From assembly GCF_021130785.1 (NCBI RefSeq), contig NC_060210.1:188302501-188366500 (forward strand): 64,000 bases of DNA. Direction: 5' to 3'. This document shows positions 34,601 to 47,172 of the stretch, piece by piece (the stretch's first letter is position 1; each line of letters begins with the position of its first letter). A program made the translations under genes and the position numbers. This stretch comes from Homalodisca vitripennis (lineage: Eukaryota > Arthropoda > Insecta > Hemiptera > Cicadellidae). Below the pieces are notes generated by a model. That model did no database searches and was not told the DNA's origin. It worked only from the letters and a program-made list of their open reading frames with translations.

Positions 34601-35427
34601 GGAAAGGTGTGCTGAGGTCCAGTGTTTCTGTTAGTTCTGTGGTCCAACGCTAGGGCCGCGCCACGTAACTGTGATTGTCCTAGTTGAAATATTTCCTACA
34701 AGAGAGGTATTTAAGCCTCTCTTGTATAACTAATACAGTCAAAGATGGTACGATGCTTCCTGTATATCTAATTCCTGGAATTAATTAATACGAGTGTTTC
34801 TTTAATTTTGGTTGTTAGTATGGAAAGAAACTGAGCTATTCAGTTAGAAATTATATAACAGATACATAACCTAATCTTATTCTTCAATAATACCAAGGGT
34901 AGATCTATGAAAACAATAATAAGACTTTTACAGTTTTATTATTGTAATAAATTATATTGCCCTTTCAAAAAAATATAAATTTAGTATTTATGAAATATCT
35001 AAATAAGCGCAACTGAAAAAATATTTATTCAGAATTCAATAATCTTTTCTTTTTCAAAAATCATCTGAAACATCGTATAAATTTTGCGTTATTTTATAAA
35101 GGAATTATTAAACCTTCTACTTTACAAACACGTATAATATTTTCTGTTCTTTAAACAAATCGAGAGGAAAACATTATGCTATGTACTGTATTTATGAAGC
35201 ATTTGAGGGCAAAAGGCGGCCAGTCACCTCAATAAGTGCCTGCTCAAGTGGGACAGACTCAAGTGGCCTAACTTCTGAAAAAGAGAGGGGTTGCAGAGAA
35301 TTGCAAAAGTTTACCAGACAAGTGCACTCAAGTGCAACGCAGTTGATGTGAGACGGAGCTAAAAAGGTTATTCGTTCTTTATGAGAGAACTGTATAACAA
35401 ACTAGATTATAAACGGATTGAGCTTTG
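34601..35427. other. AT-rich, nothing recognised
   Basis: No supported feature. Confidence 0.5.
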
Positions 35428-35962
35428 AAATGTTTTGAAAGTCTTAGACGAAAAAAGATTCCGGTATCAATTAAATATTCGATTTTTTTATCGTTTTTAA
35501 CCAGGCCCACTTAAACGTAACTAATGCCAAAATGTAATTTTAACGCTATGAATATTAGTTGTTCATTCGTAGAATAAAATGATTTTTAATTACTTATAAT
35601 TTAATGACATAATATTTTGCAATAAAATGTATGTATCTTCAGAAAATAAAATGTTGAAAAAGTATATTACTTACAGAAATGTCAATTTTATAAATAATAT
35701 GTAAAGCACGTTGGAGTGATTTGAAAGTCTCAGACGAAAAAAGGTTCCTGCACCAATTAAAAATACGATTTTTTGATTTTTAACTAGACCCACAAAAAAT
35801 TAACTGTTGTAACAAAATTTAATTATTACGCTATGTATATGAGCAGTAAATCCGAAGGAATAACATGATTGTTATTATTTATAATTTAAGGACATAATAT
35901 TTAGCAATAAAATGTACCATCATAAAATAAAATGTTTAAAAAGAATATTACTTACAGAAATT
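35428..35962 (+). repeat. ~285-bp tandem duplication
   Basis: Two diverged units (35,428-35,685 and 35,716-35,962). Shared in order are TTTGAAAGTCT(T/C)AGACGAAAA, ACGATTTTTT-like, GCAATAAAATGTA and ATATTACTTACAGAAAT. Identity is about 75-80%. Confidence 0.8.
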
Positions 35963-36799
35963 ATAACTATAATTAGGATATAAGCCATTCACTTTAATCA
36001 CCTGATGAGACAATTCCACTTCAGTCCGGTGAGCCAGATAACAAAATAATGCCGAGGCTTCGTTAAATACTTAAAAATCTTTATAAAACAAAAACAAATT
36101 AACTTTTTCTTTCCTCCAGAAATAATATCTTAAAGGTATGTCACTACAATTTATGAAAACACCACTTACACCATCTTAAAAAGTAGCGATTTGTAGATGT
36201 TCACAAATTCTTTTTTCTTATGAATGTGAGTTATGCATTAACGTATAACATTAATATTTAAAAATTAAGTTCCTTTTATAAATTTCAAAAAGTTCCCGAG
36301 AACCATTCCATTGCATATATTCAATAAACTGCACGTTTCATTCTGAAACTACGTAGGAAAAAGGGAGATTAAAACACAATTATTTAATCTCATCTAAAAG
36401 GTCTATGTATTAAATTACAAGTAACATATACAACGTACAAGTTTTAGGACTCAAAAGAACAAAGTGAAAGTTATATAAGCAGCTAATTAGTATACTCTTC
36501 TTGAGTGAACCATATACAGATATGTATATGTATACTTTCATATGAGCGAAAATCCAAAGTAACTGAGTAGTACCTTTTTCAGTTGGATTGGTCGAAGTTT
36601 GAAGAATTCCTATTAAATAAAATAGGATGGTTATTCACACCTGCTCTTATATTCTGAAACTGACGAAATGTATTAATAATAATAAATTAATCCAAGTAAT
36701 GGCAATATAAAATAAAATGTGAATGTGATGTATAAAAAAATACTAAGAAAGATGCAATATTTAATTTTAAAAATATTAATAATCTAAAATAGTCCAAAC
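35963..36799. other. AT-rich, nothing recognised
   Basis: No supported feature. Confidence 0.5.
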
Positions 36800-37114
36800 A
36801 TGACAAATCACATCGAAGATGTGACAGAATGTCTTTTCAGGTTAAAGGATGAGATTATTAATTCAGTTAGACAGGAAGCTTTTCATTATCTAAATGAGAT
36901 GGAATGGCTCTGCAGTAGTAGATCTAGTTACCTTATTGCATTTACTACTACAGCGCTGCACTCAAGTATTTATTCATTTTTGCTTTTAGGAAGATTTTAT
37001 ATGCAAAATCAGCATATTGCAGTTGTTCTTATGATAGCAGGAGAATTCCCCCATGAATTCACCGGACATGATTCCTTGAGCCTAAAACCACCATCCCTTG
37101 CCAAGTTTATATAG
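36800..37114 (+). CDS. Unrecognised 104-codon open frame (doubtful)
   Basis: An ATG-to-stop frame of 104 residues in an AT-rich context. It has an acidic/charged N-terminal half (MTNHIEDVTECLFRLKDEII), a moderately hydrophobic middle (ALHSSIYSFLLLGRF) and no motif I recognise. TTTTCAG at about 36,834-36,840 resembles a splice acceptor, so part could be an exon. There is no second copy in the window and no neighbouring gene to give context. Chance is an adequate explanation. Confidence 0.15.
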   Translation: MTNHIEDVTECLFRLKDEIINSVRQEAFHYLNEMEWLCSSRSSYLIAFTTTALHSSIYSFLLLGRFYMQNQHIAVVLMIAGEFPHEFTGHDSLSLKPPSLAKFI

Positions 37115-37599
37115 TTTATTATTATTTCAATATGGCGACAAATTAAACTTTAAATTATTCAAAAATTAATTATTTATGCGCTCAGAGGAAAAATACAAAA
37201 GTTTTCTGGACTGCTTATAAAGCATTTCCTAACACTTTGCAAACTAACCATCAACATTTAGATCCATTAGAATGAAGCACAGGGTGTGTTCAAAAGAACA
37301 ATTTGGAGTAATAATAATTATTTCTGTACAACAGGATAGTATTACCTATTTTTAATGGTAGATTTATTAATGAATAAAACCACTCCATGCTTTGTAAGCA
37401 TTACTTTGATCACATATTAATACAAAACTATTTGTGTGTAATAAAAACTTATTTAATACGATATATTACTTCAAGTATAAGTTTTTAATTTAAAATAAAA
37501 AACTGATAATGAATCATATTTGAAGACCTTCAGTGTCACGTGTAATTAAAATGTTTCGAGATCCATACAACTGATGAGCAAAGTATAACTTAATTACGC

Positions 37600-37740
37600 C
37601 TTAATTAGTTACGTCCACGAAGGGAGCTCCTGTCAGCGCAAATTAATTAACAATACAAGATCTTCTCAGCGTGAACCAAGAAGTTATTGGAAGTTACTGG
37701 TTTCTTGGAATTGCTGGGGGGCAGGGGTGGTGGATGGGTG
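37600..37740 (+). repeat. Dispersed repeat family E, copy 1
   Basis: TTAATTAGT, then CAAATTAATTAACA, GTGAACC and a G-rich GGGGTGG..GGGTG block. The same order is found at 48,048-48,180. Confidence 0.65.
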
Positions 37741-37859
37741 AGCATAAGGTAAAAGGAACTATTTAATAGCCTTATGTCAACTTTCAGTCTAAAGCTTGCG
37801 CTCTAACGCAGCGTGAAACAGCCCCCTGCGAGACGTTCCCATTTCTTAGATCTAAATTC

Positions 37860-39350
37860 TAAACTGCAATCGGAGACCTTTGGGAGATTGTAGCGGTCTT
37901 AGGGTGAAATTTTATTCACATAGTACATCTTTGATTCAAATCAGAGAAGCGAAGCGACAAAAAATTATAGACCTATCACAATCCTTTCTAGAATTTCTAA
38001 AGTTTTTGATAACTCCTTCTAGACAAAATAGGTGCTTTTTCATGTCAATTCCCAGCACTGCTTTTTCCCGCTGGGTGGTAGGTAACGACCAACCTTGTGC
38101 TGTTTCAAGACCACATTAAGGAAGCCTTCGAGAGAACTGACTAGGTCGACATAATGTACATTGACTTCTACAAAGGCCTTCGACAAAGTTGACCATACAG
38201 TTCTCCTAAACAAGCTAAGAAATATGGAGTATAGGGGTCTTTCCTGGTGTGGTACTCTTCGTACCTTACTTGTAGAATGCTCTTCGTCGGTTATGACTCG
38301 ACACTTTCCGATGAGCTCATTTAAATATCTGGATTACCACAAGGTTCTCAACTAGGCCCCTATATGTTCAACATCTACACATATGATGTAGTGACCTACC
38401 TGTCTGCAAACGTCTTACTCTTTTCAGACAATGAATATTGATGTGGGGGTCGAGAATGAAATGTTGCCCTCCAAGAAGGCATCGTGAAGATAGAGAATTA
38501 GTATCTAGGGATCTACCTAGCTGTCAACACCAAGGGTTTTGTGGTCACTTTTAGGGGTAGAAAATTAGCCTTGTTTCCAGTACAAGCTTCTGGACAGTAC
38601 CATGGAAAGAGTTGACACCATTCGTGACCTTGGTTTGCTCCTAACTTCTGATCTATCACAAAGGGCACACATCGACGAGTCTTCTGGGGTTTGTAACTAG
38701 AACCACAAGAGGCATATCCAGCAGCAGAGCCCTCAAAGTTATGTACGGCCCTCTCTTCAGGTAAATACTGGAGTTCTCGACAGTTGCATTGTCACTCTTC
38801 CAAGTTGGTCAAATCAGTGCCCTCCAACATATACAGGACAAATTCGTAAGGATTGTGGAAGTGCGACAGGACCTACGGTACGGAGATGTCTGGTCAAAGA
38901 CATGACAGTGGACATGAACTTGGTGTCTCTGGATGCTTTGAAGAAGGATTCTGGATGCCATGTTCTTGTATAAGATATTGAACTCCCTCATTAACTGTCC
39001 ACAGCTGCTTGAGAGAATCAACCTGCGAATCCCTACTGGAACCAGGTTCCAGGAGCTTTTCGTGGGATTGCGGAAGCAGACCCTTTTCAGCTAGAATAGT
39101 GCGATGCCCACAATACAGAGACTTGGTTGCGTAATCTCTACAGAAGTCGACTTTTTCTACATGGAGATCTCTTCTTTCAAGGATATTGTAACTGTGGTTT
39201 TCTCTTTACAATAGTGTAAACACAAAAACACACCCACAGGCTCGCTCCATTGTTACAATTTCTTGTTTGATTTGTTGTTATGTAATGTCTTTGTATTATA
39301 CCATTATAACATGGTCTTTAAAATGTAAAACTATTGAAATAAATATAAAC
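37860..39350 (+). pseudogene. Jockey-like LINE, 5'-truncated and decayed
   Basis: Remains of the reverse transcriptase of a non-LTR retrotransposon. In order: an N-terminal RT stretch (37,880-38,110), VDIMYIDFY then, after a one-base shift, TKAFDKVDHTVLLNKL (38,140-38,220), GLPQGSQLGP (near 38,330-38,360), and a degenerate catalytic region reading FSDNEY where F/YADD is expected (near 38,430). Then come C-terminal pieces LDALKK, RIPTGTRFQELF and VDFFYMEISSFKDIV (38,930-39,190). A non-coding 3' part ends near AATAAATATAAAC (39,340). Many frameshifts and stops. No endonuclease domain was found upstream, which fits 5' truncation during target-primed insertion. Confidence 0.82.
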
Positions 39351-39589
39351 AAAAACTCACAGGCGTAAAAACCTTTCATAATAATCAAATTAAAAAAGGA
39401 AATATATTCAAAGGAATGTCAAAAAACATGGAAGAATATAATGAATGTATTTACGGAAGAAAATTTTCTCGAAAAATGTGACTTTCCTTGTGTGTAACAC
39501 AAGGAAACTTTGTACCAATTTTGAAGCCTTTAGGATCTTCCAATCAAAAGATATTACAAGAGAACGACACGGTTTCTGTCGGTCCCATT

Positions 39590-39850
39590 ATCATTTCTCT
39601 TTATTGGCTGAGCCTTAACGATGACTGGAAATTTCATTTCTGGCTGTCTGTCTGTCCGCCCTATATATTGAAAAACACACAACCTATAGACTTTAAATTT
39701 TGCATGAAGCTTCATTTATATATAAAATTGAGTTCGATGATGGTGCATGTCACCCCAGGGGATTTGGCCGAGCGTTAGCAAATATTTGTACAGTGGTCCT
39801 ATTGATAAAAATGATGATAAATACAAAACTGCAGAATAAATACAAATACA
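39590..39850 (+). repeat. Dispersed repeat family A, copy 2
   Basis: Contains TTTCATTTCTGGCTGTCTGT, GCATGAAGCTTCATTTATAT, GGGGATTTGGCCGAGCGTTA and a tail with AGAATAAATACAAAT. Confidence 0.8.
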
Positions 39851-40535
39851 CTGATTGAATATATCAGTGAAGCATCTCCTTGTATATGTTAGGTGACTGA
39901 CGCCAGTGTTTTCTATCTTCTATCTTTTTTTCTATACGCAATGATTTTAAATACGGTTTAAGTTTGAAGCTGCAAACTTAACTAGAGTTGAGTTCATCAA
40001 TACGATGCTCGCGATCCAGGTCACGTTTTCGGGCAATCATCAATCTTCTACATGTCAGTTTTTGACTTACCCCAATACACCAGCATTCTGAGTAACTTGC
40101 CAGTTTTGTCACACTTAATATAAGGTTTTCATCAAATCCTTACATGCTTACTATTGACTACAGAATGAAACGCAATCATGTAGATGTAAGCTTATTAACG
40201 TCTGCAATGAAGACTTCTTCATTATTATCAGCTGTAAGCTATACTCTTATTTGATATATTTACTTATTTAAAGGTAAATAAGGTTACGACCATTTGCCAT
40301 GGTTATAACAGAAACACAGCTCTTTCTAGAACTGTGTATGACAATTGTATTCATGTATCAAGTCTTAAAACAACAGGTTAATTAAGCAAAAAAATACAAT
40401 TAATTAAATAAATGGCAATAAATGCGTTAAAGCTGACATTAACATCTTTTAACATGACAACGTGATCATTTGTTTATACTTCTCCTTACTGGTTCAATAT
40501 GATTTTTAGGGACAACCTTACGTTTTAGAATTTAC
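39851..40535. other. AT-rich, nothing recognised
   Basis: No supported feature. Confidence 0.5.
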
Positions 40536-40625
40536 CATCTGAAGAAGAGAGCAGATCTAAATTCTCGAAACGTCGTGTTTTTCTGTTATTGTGCACATAA
40601 CGGTGTTGTTATCCTTTAACGTGAT
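40536..40625 (+). mobile_element. Penelope-like element end motif (tentative)
   Basis: CTGAAGA followed by CGAAACGTCG after about 20 nt, then GTGTTTTTCTG..ATTGTG, is the arrangement often seen at ends of Penelope-like retroelements, where hammerhead-type ribozyme cores occur. Stem II here is weak (GAGAG with TTCTC) and the closing G-C pair expected beside the core is missing. No Penelope coding sequence is nearby. Confidence 0.35.
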
Positions 40626-41240
40626 ACGTCGTAAATATGCACTTCAAAGAAAGAATAATTTATTTAAAAATTACTTAAACCTTCGTTAATTATAAATGTA
40701 TTCTTCGTTTCGATTGGTTTTAATCCTTACATAACCTTTTAAAATATATTCATTTCACATATGTGCCAAATAAATTTTCTGTCGTTACTTTCATTCCTAC
40801 TTTGTTGTCTACGATTTTATTATTATCGTTTTATTTCTAGTTTGGAATTAATTCATCAATTTTTAAGATTTGTTTATTACTTTGACAATGTGTAGGATCT
40901 ATTTGCAGCTTTTTATATTTTTAATTGTTACAATGAAGTAAATGTAGAATGAATTCTACAACGAATTTCCATTTAGAAACATCAGTGTAGAACTGTTACT
41001 AACTTAGAGTGGTATTTCCAATTAATATAAAATAATTAGAAAAATATTGATATATTTGGTGGAAGAAAAAAAAAGTACTATGTAATATAATTGACAAAAC
41101 ATAGAAATATACATTTTTTTCGTAGTATCCAGTAAGTGACAACAACAGGCTACACATTAACCCCCTATAACCGAAAAACATATCACCAGCTCCGTATATA
41201 ATGCTATATTCCCCTGATAAACCATTCACATGTACAATAG
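40626..41240. other. AT-rich, nothing recognised
   Basis: No supported feature. A minus-strand 76-codon frame (40,999-41,229) is unrecognised. Confidence 0.5.
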
Positions 41241-41723
41241 CAGCCTCAACAATACAAGGTACTCAATATCTCAATAGCGCAGTCGGTAATCCACTTACGG
41301 CAGTCCGTCTGTTCTACAAGATTACTGTCGAACTTTATGTCATTAGCTCAGTGACAATAGTATGACTAATGTATAAACCCTCGCAGTATCAATAACTAAA
41401 CTTTCGTCACTCATTACGCTTTCTTATTTTGTCACAAGACTGCAATGTTGAAAAGGATTGATCGTCTCAACTCGGCGTAGACTGTAACGTCAAAAACGTG
41501 TTTATGATGTTTTTAAGCGACTATATATGATCCTTGATCAGATGTTGTATTCGGGTTTTTACTATACCTAAAATGTAAAACTCGGATAAATCAACATCTT
41601 AGGTAGTTACAGCGATGTTCCCTGTAAGGTATAAACTAATTTCTTGCACTCGTAATGCTCCTATTGGCTACCGTTGTGAGCGGCTATTTAGATGAAGCAC
41701 GACACTTTGCTATTATCAGGAGC

Positions 41724-41764
<41 letters not shown>

Positions 41765-43024
41765 ATTGAGAGCATTTGAAGCACCTAACGGGCTTTGGTG
41801 GCCCTGCACTTTTGACAGTACAAACTGGTACAATAATAATGATAACCTAATCTAGACCTACTTTGTCGAGTAATGACACATAGTAGATGGACCTCCGGAT
41901 TATTCCAAAATACCTGAAACAAACGAGAATATTTGTAAATTGCCTATTTCATTCATATATATATATTTATATATATGTTATTATATATCTCAATACTTAG
42001 AATAAAATACCAAAATATATGTTATTCTGAAAAGTCAAGATACAAATTTCTTACGAATAAAAAATATAAATGAAGAAATATTTCTTTCATTTGTATATTC
42101 CGTAGCTTAGATAACTCTGAAAAAATTAAAAAATTTCAGATTATTTTAAATATAATGCTCATTTCTAAAATATGTAGTACTTTATTCTGAGTTATTTATT
42201 CTAAATCATGATTAAGTTTTGTATTACTCAATAGAAAGTCCAATAACGCAGTTTGTGTGATTTTCTGAAGAAAACTCACTAAAATCAATAAATATTTGTA
42301 TTCAGGATCTTAATACACTTAAGTGTACTTAAAAGTACTTAAAATTTAAGTACTTATAAATATGAAGCAAAGAAAAAAATACTCAATATTTTTTACAATA
42401 AGTGCAAGGAAAAAGGAACCACTTTATTGCAAGATGCTAGAGGACATCTTCCTCTATGAATCTGTTAGTTATAGATACATCGGTTCTTCCTCTTTGCAAC
42501 CATGTGAGTTTTAAGGCTGAACGTGCCGGGATTAGTTCCAAACTGAGCCACCATGGAGCAGCACCTAAATATTATTATTGGTTTTCCCCTCAACTATCGG
42601 CCGATTGTGATTCTGAAAACATTTGAAAATTAGACGATCTTAGAATTTTGATGTATAGAAGAAGACAATCGGTGAATATTTACGAGATCACAAGTCAGGA
42701 ATGCGAGTGTTGGATATCCGCTTAACGACTATCCTGGAAGTTTTAATTCCCAGACGTTTATTCAAGTAGAGCGAGAAGCTACAGCAGTTATAACTAAAGA
42801 CTGCGATAAACTTCTTTGTCTGAGAGAACTCTCAAGCTGACACTTTAGATGATAGCGAAGTTAAATAACGGTGAATGAGATCACAGAAGAACAATGCTCA
42901 GTCTCAAACCGTTTTAGTTCCTCATTTCTCCTCGCAAGACAATTTATTGGAAGGAATAAATCACACGCTTTAAATCGTTCTTTACTTTAACAATAATAAT
43001 ATGAATTACCAGTTTAAAAACTAA
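41241..43024 (+). repeat. ~1.8-kb dispersed repeat F, copy 1
   Basis: From CAGCCTCAACAATACAAGGT to ATAATATGAATTACCAG it matches 60,428-62,351 at roughly 90% by eye. It contains a (CT)n run at about 41,727-41,761 and a short (TA)n near 41,956, both at sites that differ in the other copy. Near its start, TAGCGCAGTCGG (about 41,275) looks like a tRNA-type A box, and GTCGAACTTT follows about 50 nt later as a poor B box. No coding capacity is seen. Confidence 0.9.
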
Positions 43025-43109
43025 CAAGGCAAGTGTACCCACACCACGCTGAGGTTGAATGCAAAATTTTAAGTATATAGCTACATATATTACTATGTTA
43101 AATGTTCCA

Positions 43110-43340
43110 ATGTCATATGATTATACTTTATTTATTCTGCGATGTTTTCTTTGCTATCATGGATATCCATAAGACCAATGTAATAATGCTAATTATTTCT
43201 CAGCCAAATTACATTGATTAAAATGCACCACAATCAAATTTGATGTTGGCTATATGCAAGCTTCATGTAAATGTTCAATTCTGTGGGTCAGTTCGTTCTT
43301 ATTGTATCGCGCGGACAGACAGACAGGCATAAGACAATTT
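43110..43340 (-). repeat. Dispersed repeat family A, minus copy
   Basis: The reverse complement reads CTGTCTGTCTGTCCGCGCGA, ..TTTACATGAAGCTTGCATATA.. and a tail of AGAATAAATAAAG, matching copies at 22,546 and 39,590. It starts about 85 bp after repeat F ends. Confidence 0.75.
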
Positions 43341-44264
43341 TACTAGTCCTTAAGTGATATGCTTTATCAAAGGTCACCAAAAGAAGTTTTAGTTAAATCC
43401 CTGAATCATGAACAAATATAAAGCTATGCAAACAATAAAATATAACAGAATTTGTATTTAAAAAAAACAATAAAAAACTATTTCTATGAATATTGTGTTC
43501 AAAAAGCTAAAAAATATGGCCATACCTATAATGATTTGTCCATAGGTTTAGTATTAAACAAATTCTACAAATTTGAAGTTAGTTTCAGTATGGCTGGATC
43601 TAATGGACTGATGCAAAAGTTTCATGAACTGAAATCACCCATAAGTCTTTTCGTAACTCTGACGGATTAACGTGAATGGAGATAACTTTAAAAGAGACAG
43701 GTTTTAGAGCTGATGTATGTGGTATCATGTACATGTAAACAAACTATTTGCTGTTAACTTTTCTCAGATCTCGAAAAGGAGCAGCTGTTCGAAATCGATT
43801 GAACTCTTTATCCCTACATTACTACCTTCGTTTATGTAAAATCCAAAGTTTACAACATCAAGGGTGGCAAGTTAATGAATTAAACATACAATTTTATTTA
43901 TCCTATGATATATTCTAATATATTTAGATATAATCTATTCTAAGATCCTTTGTACTATTTGAAACTGCTAGTTAATAAAAAATACGATAAAAATAAGAAA
44001 GAACGATGAATGCATCATTATAAGAACATTAAGTATTTTGGAAAGTAAAACTTACTTACCATCCTAAAATGCGCAGTTTAGTATATGTGTGTCTATTTTA
44101 GTTAAATGTGTTCGGATCTCTAATAGACCAGTGGTTTCACTACGAGGGACTTCCCCAATAGCTTATTTTCCTGTTTGGGAAAGCAGCTTCCCTCTACTGG
44201 CAACAACAAAATATCGATGAACTGTTGTAGAACTAAAGGGTTCAGTAACAGTGTCAGGTACACG
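43341..44264. other. AT-rich, no gene
   Basis: A 72-codon frame (43,452-43,670) is unrecognised. Nothing else is seen. Confidence 0.5.
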
Positions 44265-44390
44265 AGGGAGTTATAAGTTATCGCTCTAGGACCCCAGCTG
44301 TTAACGTCCCCCTGCCACCTTAACTAAACTCGGCCAGCGGTTACAAGGGGCAGGCCACGTACTGTGTAATTTGCTACTGATATTATTGTC
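44265..44390 (+). repeat. Dispersed repeat family C, plus copy
   Basis: Counterpart of 29,585-29,715. GC-rich island with GGCCAGCGGTTACAAGG and GGGGCAGGCCACG. The upstream 44,130-44,260 (CTTCCCCAATAGC, GGGAAAGCAGC) may belong to the same element. Confidence 0.7.
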
Positions 44391-44510
44391 CTAGGATATA
44401 CTCACTAGTTCGCAGGTTTCATCGCTTATGTGTTCATAATGTAAATTACAAATTGATATTATACATTGTATAACTGTTTTAGTATTTCATTTCATCTTTG
44501 TTAGATTTTA

Positions 44511-44650
44511 AAGGTATCCTTTCATCCCAAAGGTATCCTTATTAGGTACCAAAGGTATCCTTATTAGGTACCAAAGGTATCCTTATTAGGTACCAAAGGT
44601 ATCCTTATTAGGTACCAAAGGTATCCTTATTAGGTCCTAAAGTATCCTTT
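44511..44650 (+). repeat. 22-bp tandem repeat, five full units
   Basis: AAAGGTATCCTTATTAGGTA followed by CC starts at 44,529, 44,551, 44,573, 44,595 and 44,617, all but identical, with a degenerate unit on each side. There are no spacers, so it is not a CRISPR array. Confidence 0.95.
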
Positions 44651-45924
44651 ATTTGGAGATTTACCTTTCAAGAGACTCATATATAATTACGAGTTTATTC
44701 AAGTCAAAAATATAAGATTAGATCAGTCAATATTTCGGTTTGTAGTTTTGATAGCAAAACTAGAATTAAAGTTTTATTTTCAATTGCAATAGGCTTAAAA
44801 TCATAGTCAGGATTCTGTATTTGGGTTTCCAGTTTCCTGTTCTGAAAGACTTTGTTCTTACAAACGTTTTTATCACTACAAACATAATCTGCATTGGACA
44901 ATTTAATGAAACATATGGTTATTTCAATACTTTTTATGCTGTCCAAGTCTACCATAATTAACACTTAGACATAATTGTAATCATTAAACATTAGTGATTT
45001 AATTTAAATTTAATATTAATATTAATTAACCGGAATATCAAAGGACCCAACAGAATATAGCGACAATCTTTAGCGGACTAATGAAAGGTTTTCTTAGAAT
45101 ATTGCAACTTTCTTGCCTTTCCTAGAACGAAAGACTCTATTTACTACGTTTCGAGGCCCAGGACCATTCAACCAAAGAGTTATCGGATAGACGGACAGAC
45201 TACATACAAGACGACTGGCTTTCAGTGTTGTCCCAAGACCTGACAACTAAATTACCCTCTATTGACAGATCACTTTTTTCCAGGTTTGCAATGGAATTTT
45301 GTAAAAAATATAAAGAAATACTAAAAGTTATGTGATTATGTATTGTCATATACAATATGTTTACATAAAGGGTGTATTTTTACTATGCATATATTTTTAT
45401 TGGTATAAAGAGAGGAAGACCATACCTACAGAAGTAATATATATTTATGTACGAAATTTGTATATGTTTGTGCAATCAAAGTTCCAAAATATAAATTTAT
45501 TCCTAAATTTTCTAGATTTATGACATTATAGTTTGATGCAACAGAACAGTGTTATGATAATTTACACTACATATAAGATGTAATGTTGCAACAATAGCAA
45601 TTTTTCCATGAATGCGAAAAACTACTTTTCTAAACATGTTTATACCACTTGACTAAGTAATTAACTTCAAATAACATAACATACCTACAGAAAAAACTAA
45701 ACAAACAAACTATGTACCAATGTAAACAACAGCAAAGCAATGACGAGAATGAAAATTAACATACGATATTCGTCTTATCTTTGTCTTGCATCAAAGACGT
45801 AAAAGTATCGAATTTCATACATTCGATACATCAATCTATCCGCTATCGAATGCTACCATTTCTTTCGACAAAAGCATTATAGTCACAATAGAAAAAGGTT
45901 TTTTTTCTGGCGATGTTATACCGT
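44651..45924. other. AT-rich, no gene; weak repeat with 47.4 kb
   Basis: 44,800-44,890 resembles 47,420-47,500 (GTATTTGGGTTTCCAGT against GTATTTGAGTTTCCAGT, both followed by GACTTTGTTCTTA), so both belong to a further dispersed family. An 86-codon minus frame (44,704-44,964) crosses it and is unrecognised. Confidence 0.5.
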
Positions 45925-46345
45925 CGCTGTAGTGATGGTCACCAGTTGTTGAGTGATGACCTCTGTAGCGATTGTTTCCGTTTTGAGTGATGAACGTCTC
46001 CAGCGATGGTCACCCATTTGTTAAGTGATGACTGTCGCTGATAGCGATTATCACCATTTTGAGTGATTGACCGTCGCTCCATATGGTCACCATTTGTTAA
46101 GTTATGACCGGCGCTGTAGCGATTATCACCATTTGTCGAGTGATGGCCGTCGCTCCAGCGATGGTCACCATTTGTTAAGTGATAGTTATTATCACCATTT
46201 GTTGAGTGAGGACTGTCGCTCCACGATGTCACCATTTGTTAAGTTATGAAATTATCACCATTTGCTGAGGGTTGTACTGGCTGGCAGCGATGGTCACCAT
46301 TTGTTGAGTGATACCGTCGCTGTAGCGATGATCACGAGTAACTCG
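45925..46345 (+). repeat. ~40-bp minisatellite, about 10 units
   Basis: Unit of the type GATGGTCACCATTTGTTAAG followed by TGATGACCGTCGCTGTAGC, 39-41 bp long and quite variable (GGTCACC against TATCACC). Open frames on both strands (46,067-46,249 plus; 45,939-46,235 minus) are by-products of the 39-bp period. Part of the sequence GAGGGTTGTACTGGCTGG..GA recurs at 46,532. Confidence 0.9.
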
Positions 46346-47172
46346 GTTTTGAATAAAGATTGCTTCAAATATTCCTTTCTGCTAGGATTTGGCCCTCCTC
46401 AGACAGAAGAAATTGTATTAATCATTTTTGCAATGTATTTAAACACGCGTGTGAAGATAAACAATAGGCTGCAGTTTGCAGATATTTTAATGGAGAGGAG
46501 CGAATTCTCGTAATTGTACAGAATATTTATAGAGGGTTGTACTGGCTAGTGGAAGAATGATAACTGTTTTAGAAACGGAAGTATGGATCGAAAATATTTC
46601 TAAGCCTGACAGAAGGAAATTGTTCCTAACCAGAAGAAATGAACATAAACAATAACCAGTTTTAATGTATAAAACATGTAAGTACACTAAACTAAATCAC
46701 TTTGCTAATGAAAGTTTATGGATTTTATAAGTAAAATTAACAGGATTTATTTGTAATTTTAACGAACCACGCACAACTTAAATTCTAATAAGATCTAAGA
46801 TATAAATTGACAAAAAAAGAATAGTTTTACACTTACTAAACTAAATGGGATTATTTAAAAGGATAGCAGTATAACTTTTGCCAATGAAGAGATAAAATCA
46901 AATTTTAGTTAATCTTTTAATGTTTTGTTTAAACATTGAATATACACTAAAAAACTCAAGTATTAATATTCAATTGTAATAAATATATTTTTTTAATATA
47001 TATTTTTGATCGTTTTTTAATTGATATAGAATGAACAATAAAAATAGTTATAAAACAAATATAATCCTGAATGAAATTTATTTTATTTATTGCATATTAC
47101 CCTTATTATCTAATTTGAATTAAAATTTCCCATAAATTTACATTTTTCCCTGGCAGAGACACTAACGCATCT
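46346..47172. other. AT-rich, nothing recognised
   Basis: Open frames of 66-83 codons overlap on both strands; none is recognisable. Confidence 0.5.

Noticed and set aside
36800..37114. Host exon with a splice acceptor
   Set aside because: No partner exon, no recognisable domain, and a weak acceptor only. Kept as a doubtful frame.
41265..41345. tRNA gene at the head of repeat F
   Set aside because: A box-like TAGCGCAGTCGG is present, but the B box is poor and no cloverleaf with a sensible acceptor stem can be drawn. At most it is a tRNA-derived element head.
44511..44650. CRISPR-like short repeats
   Set aside because: The 22-bp units are directly adjacent with no unique spacers, and the DNA is eukaryotic.
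46067..46249. His-rich open frames on both strands as metal-binding peptides
   Set aside because: They are by-products of the 39-bp minisatellite period.
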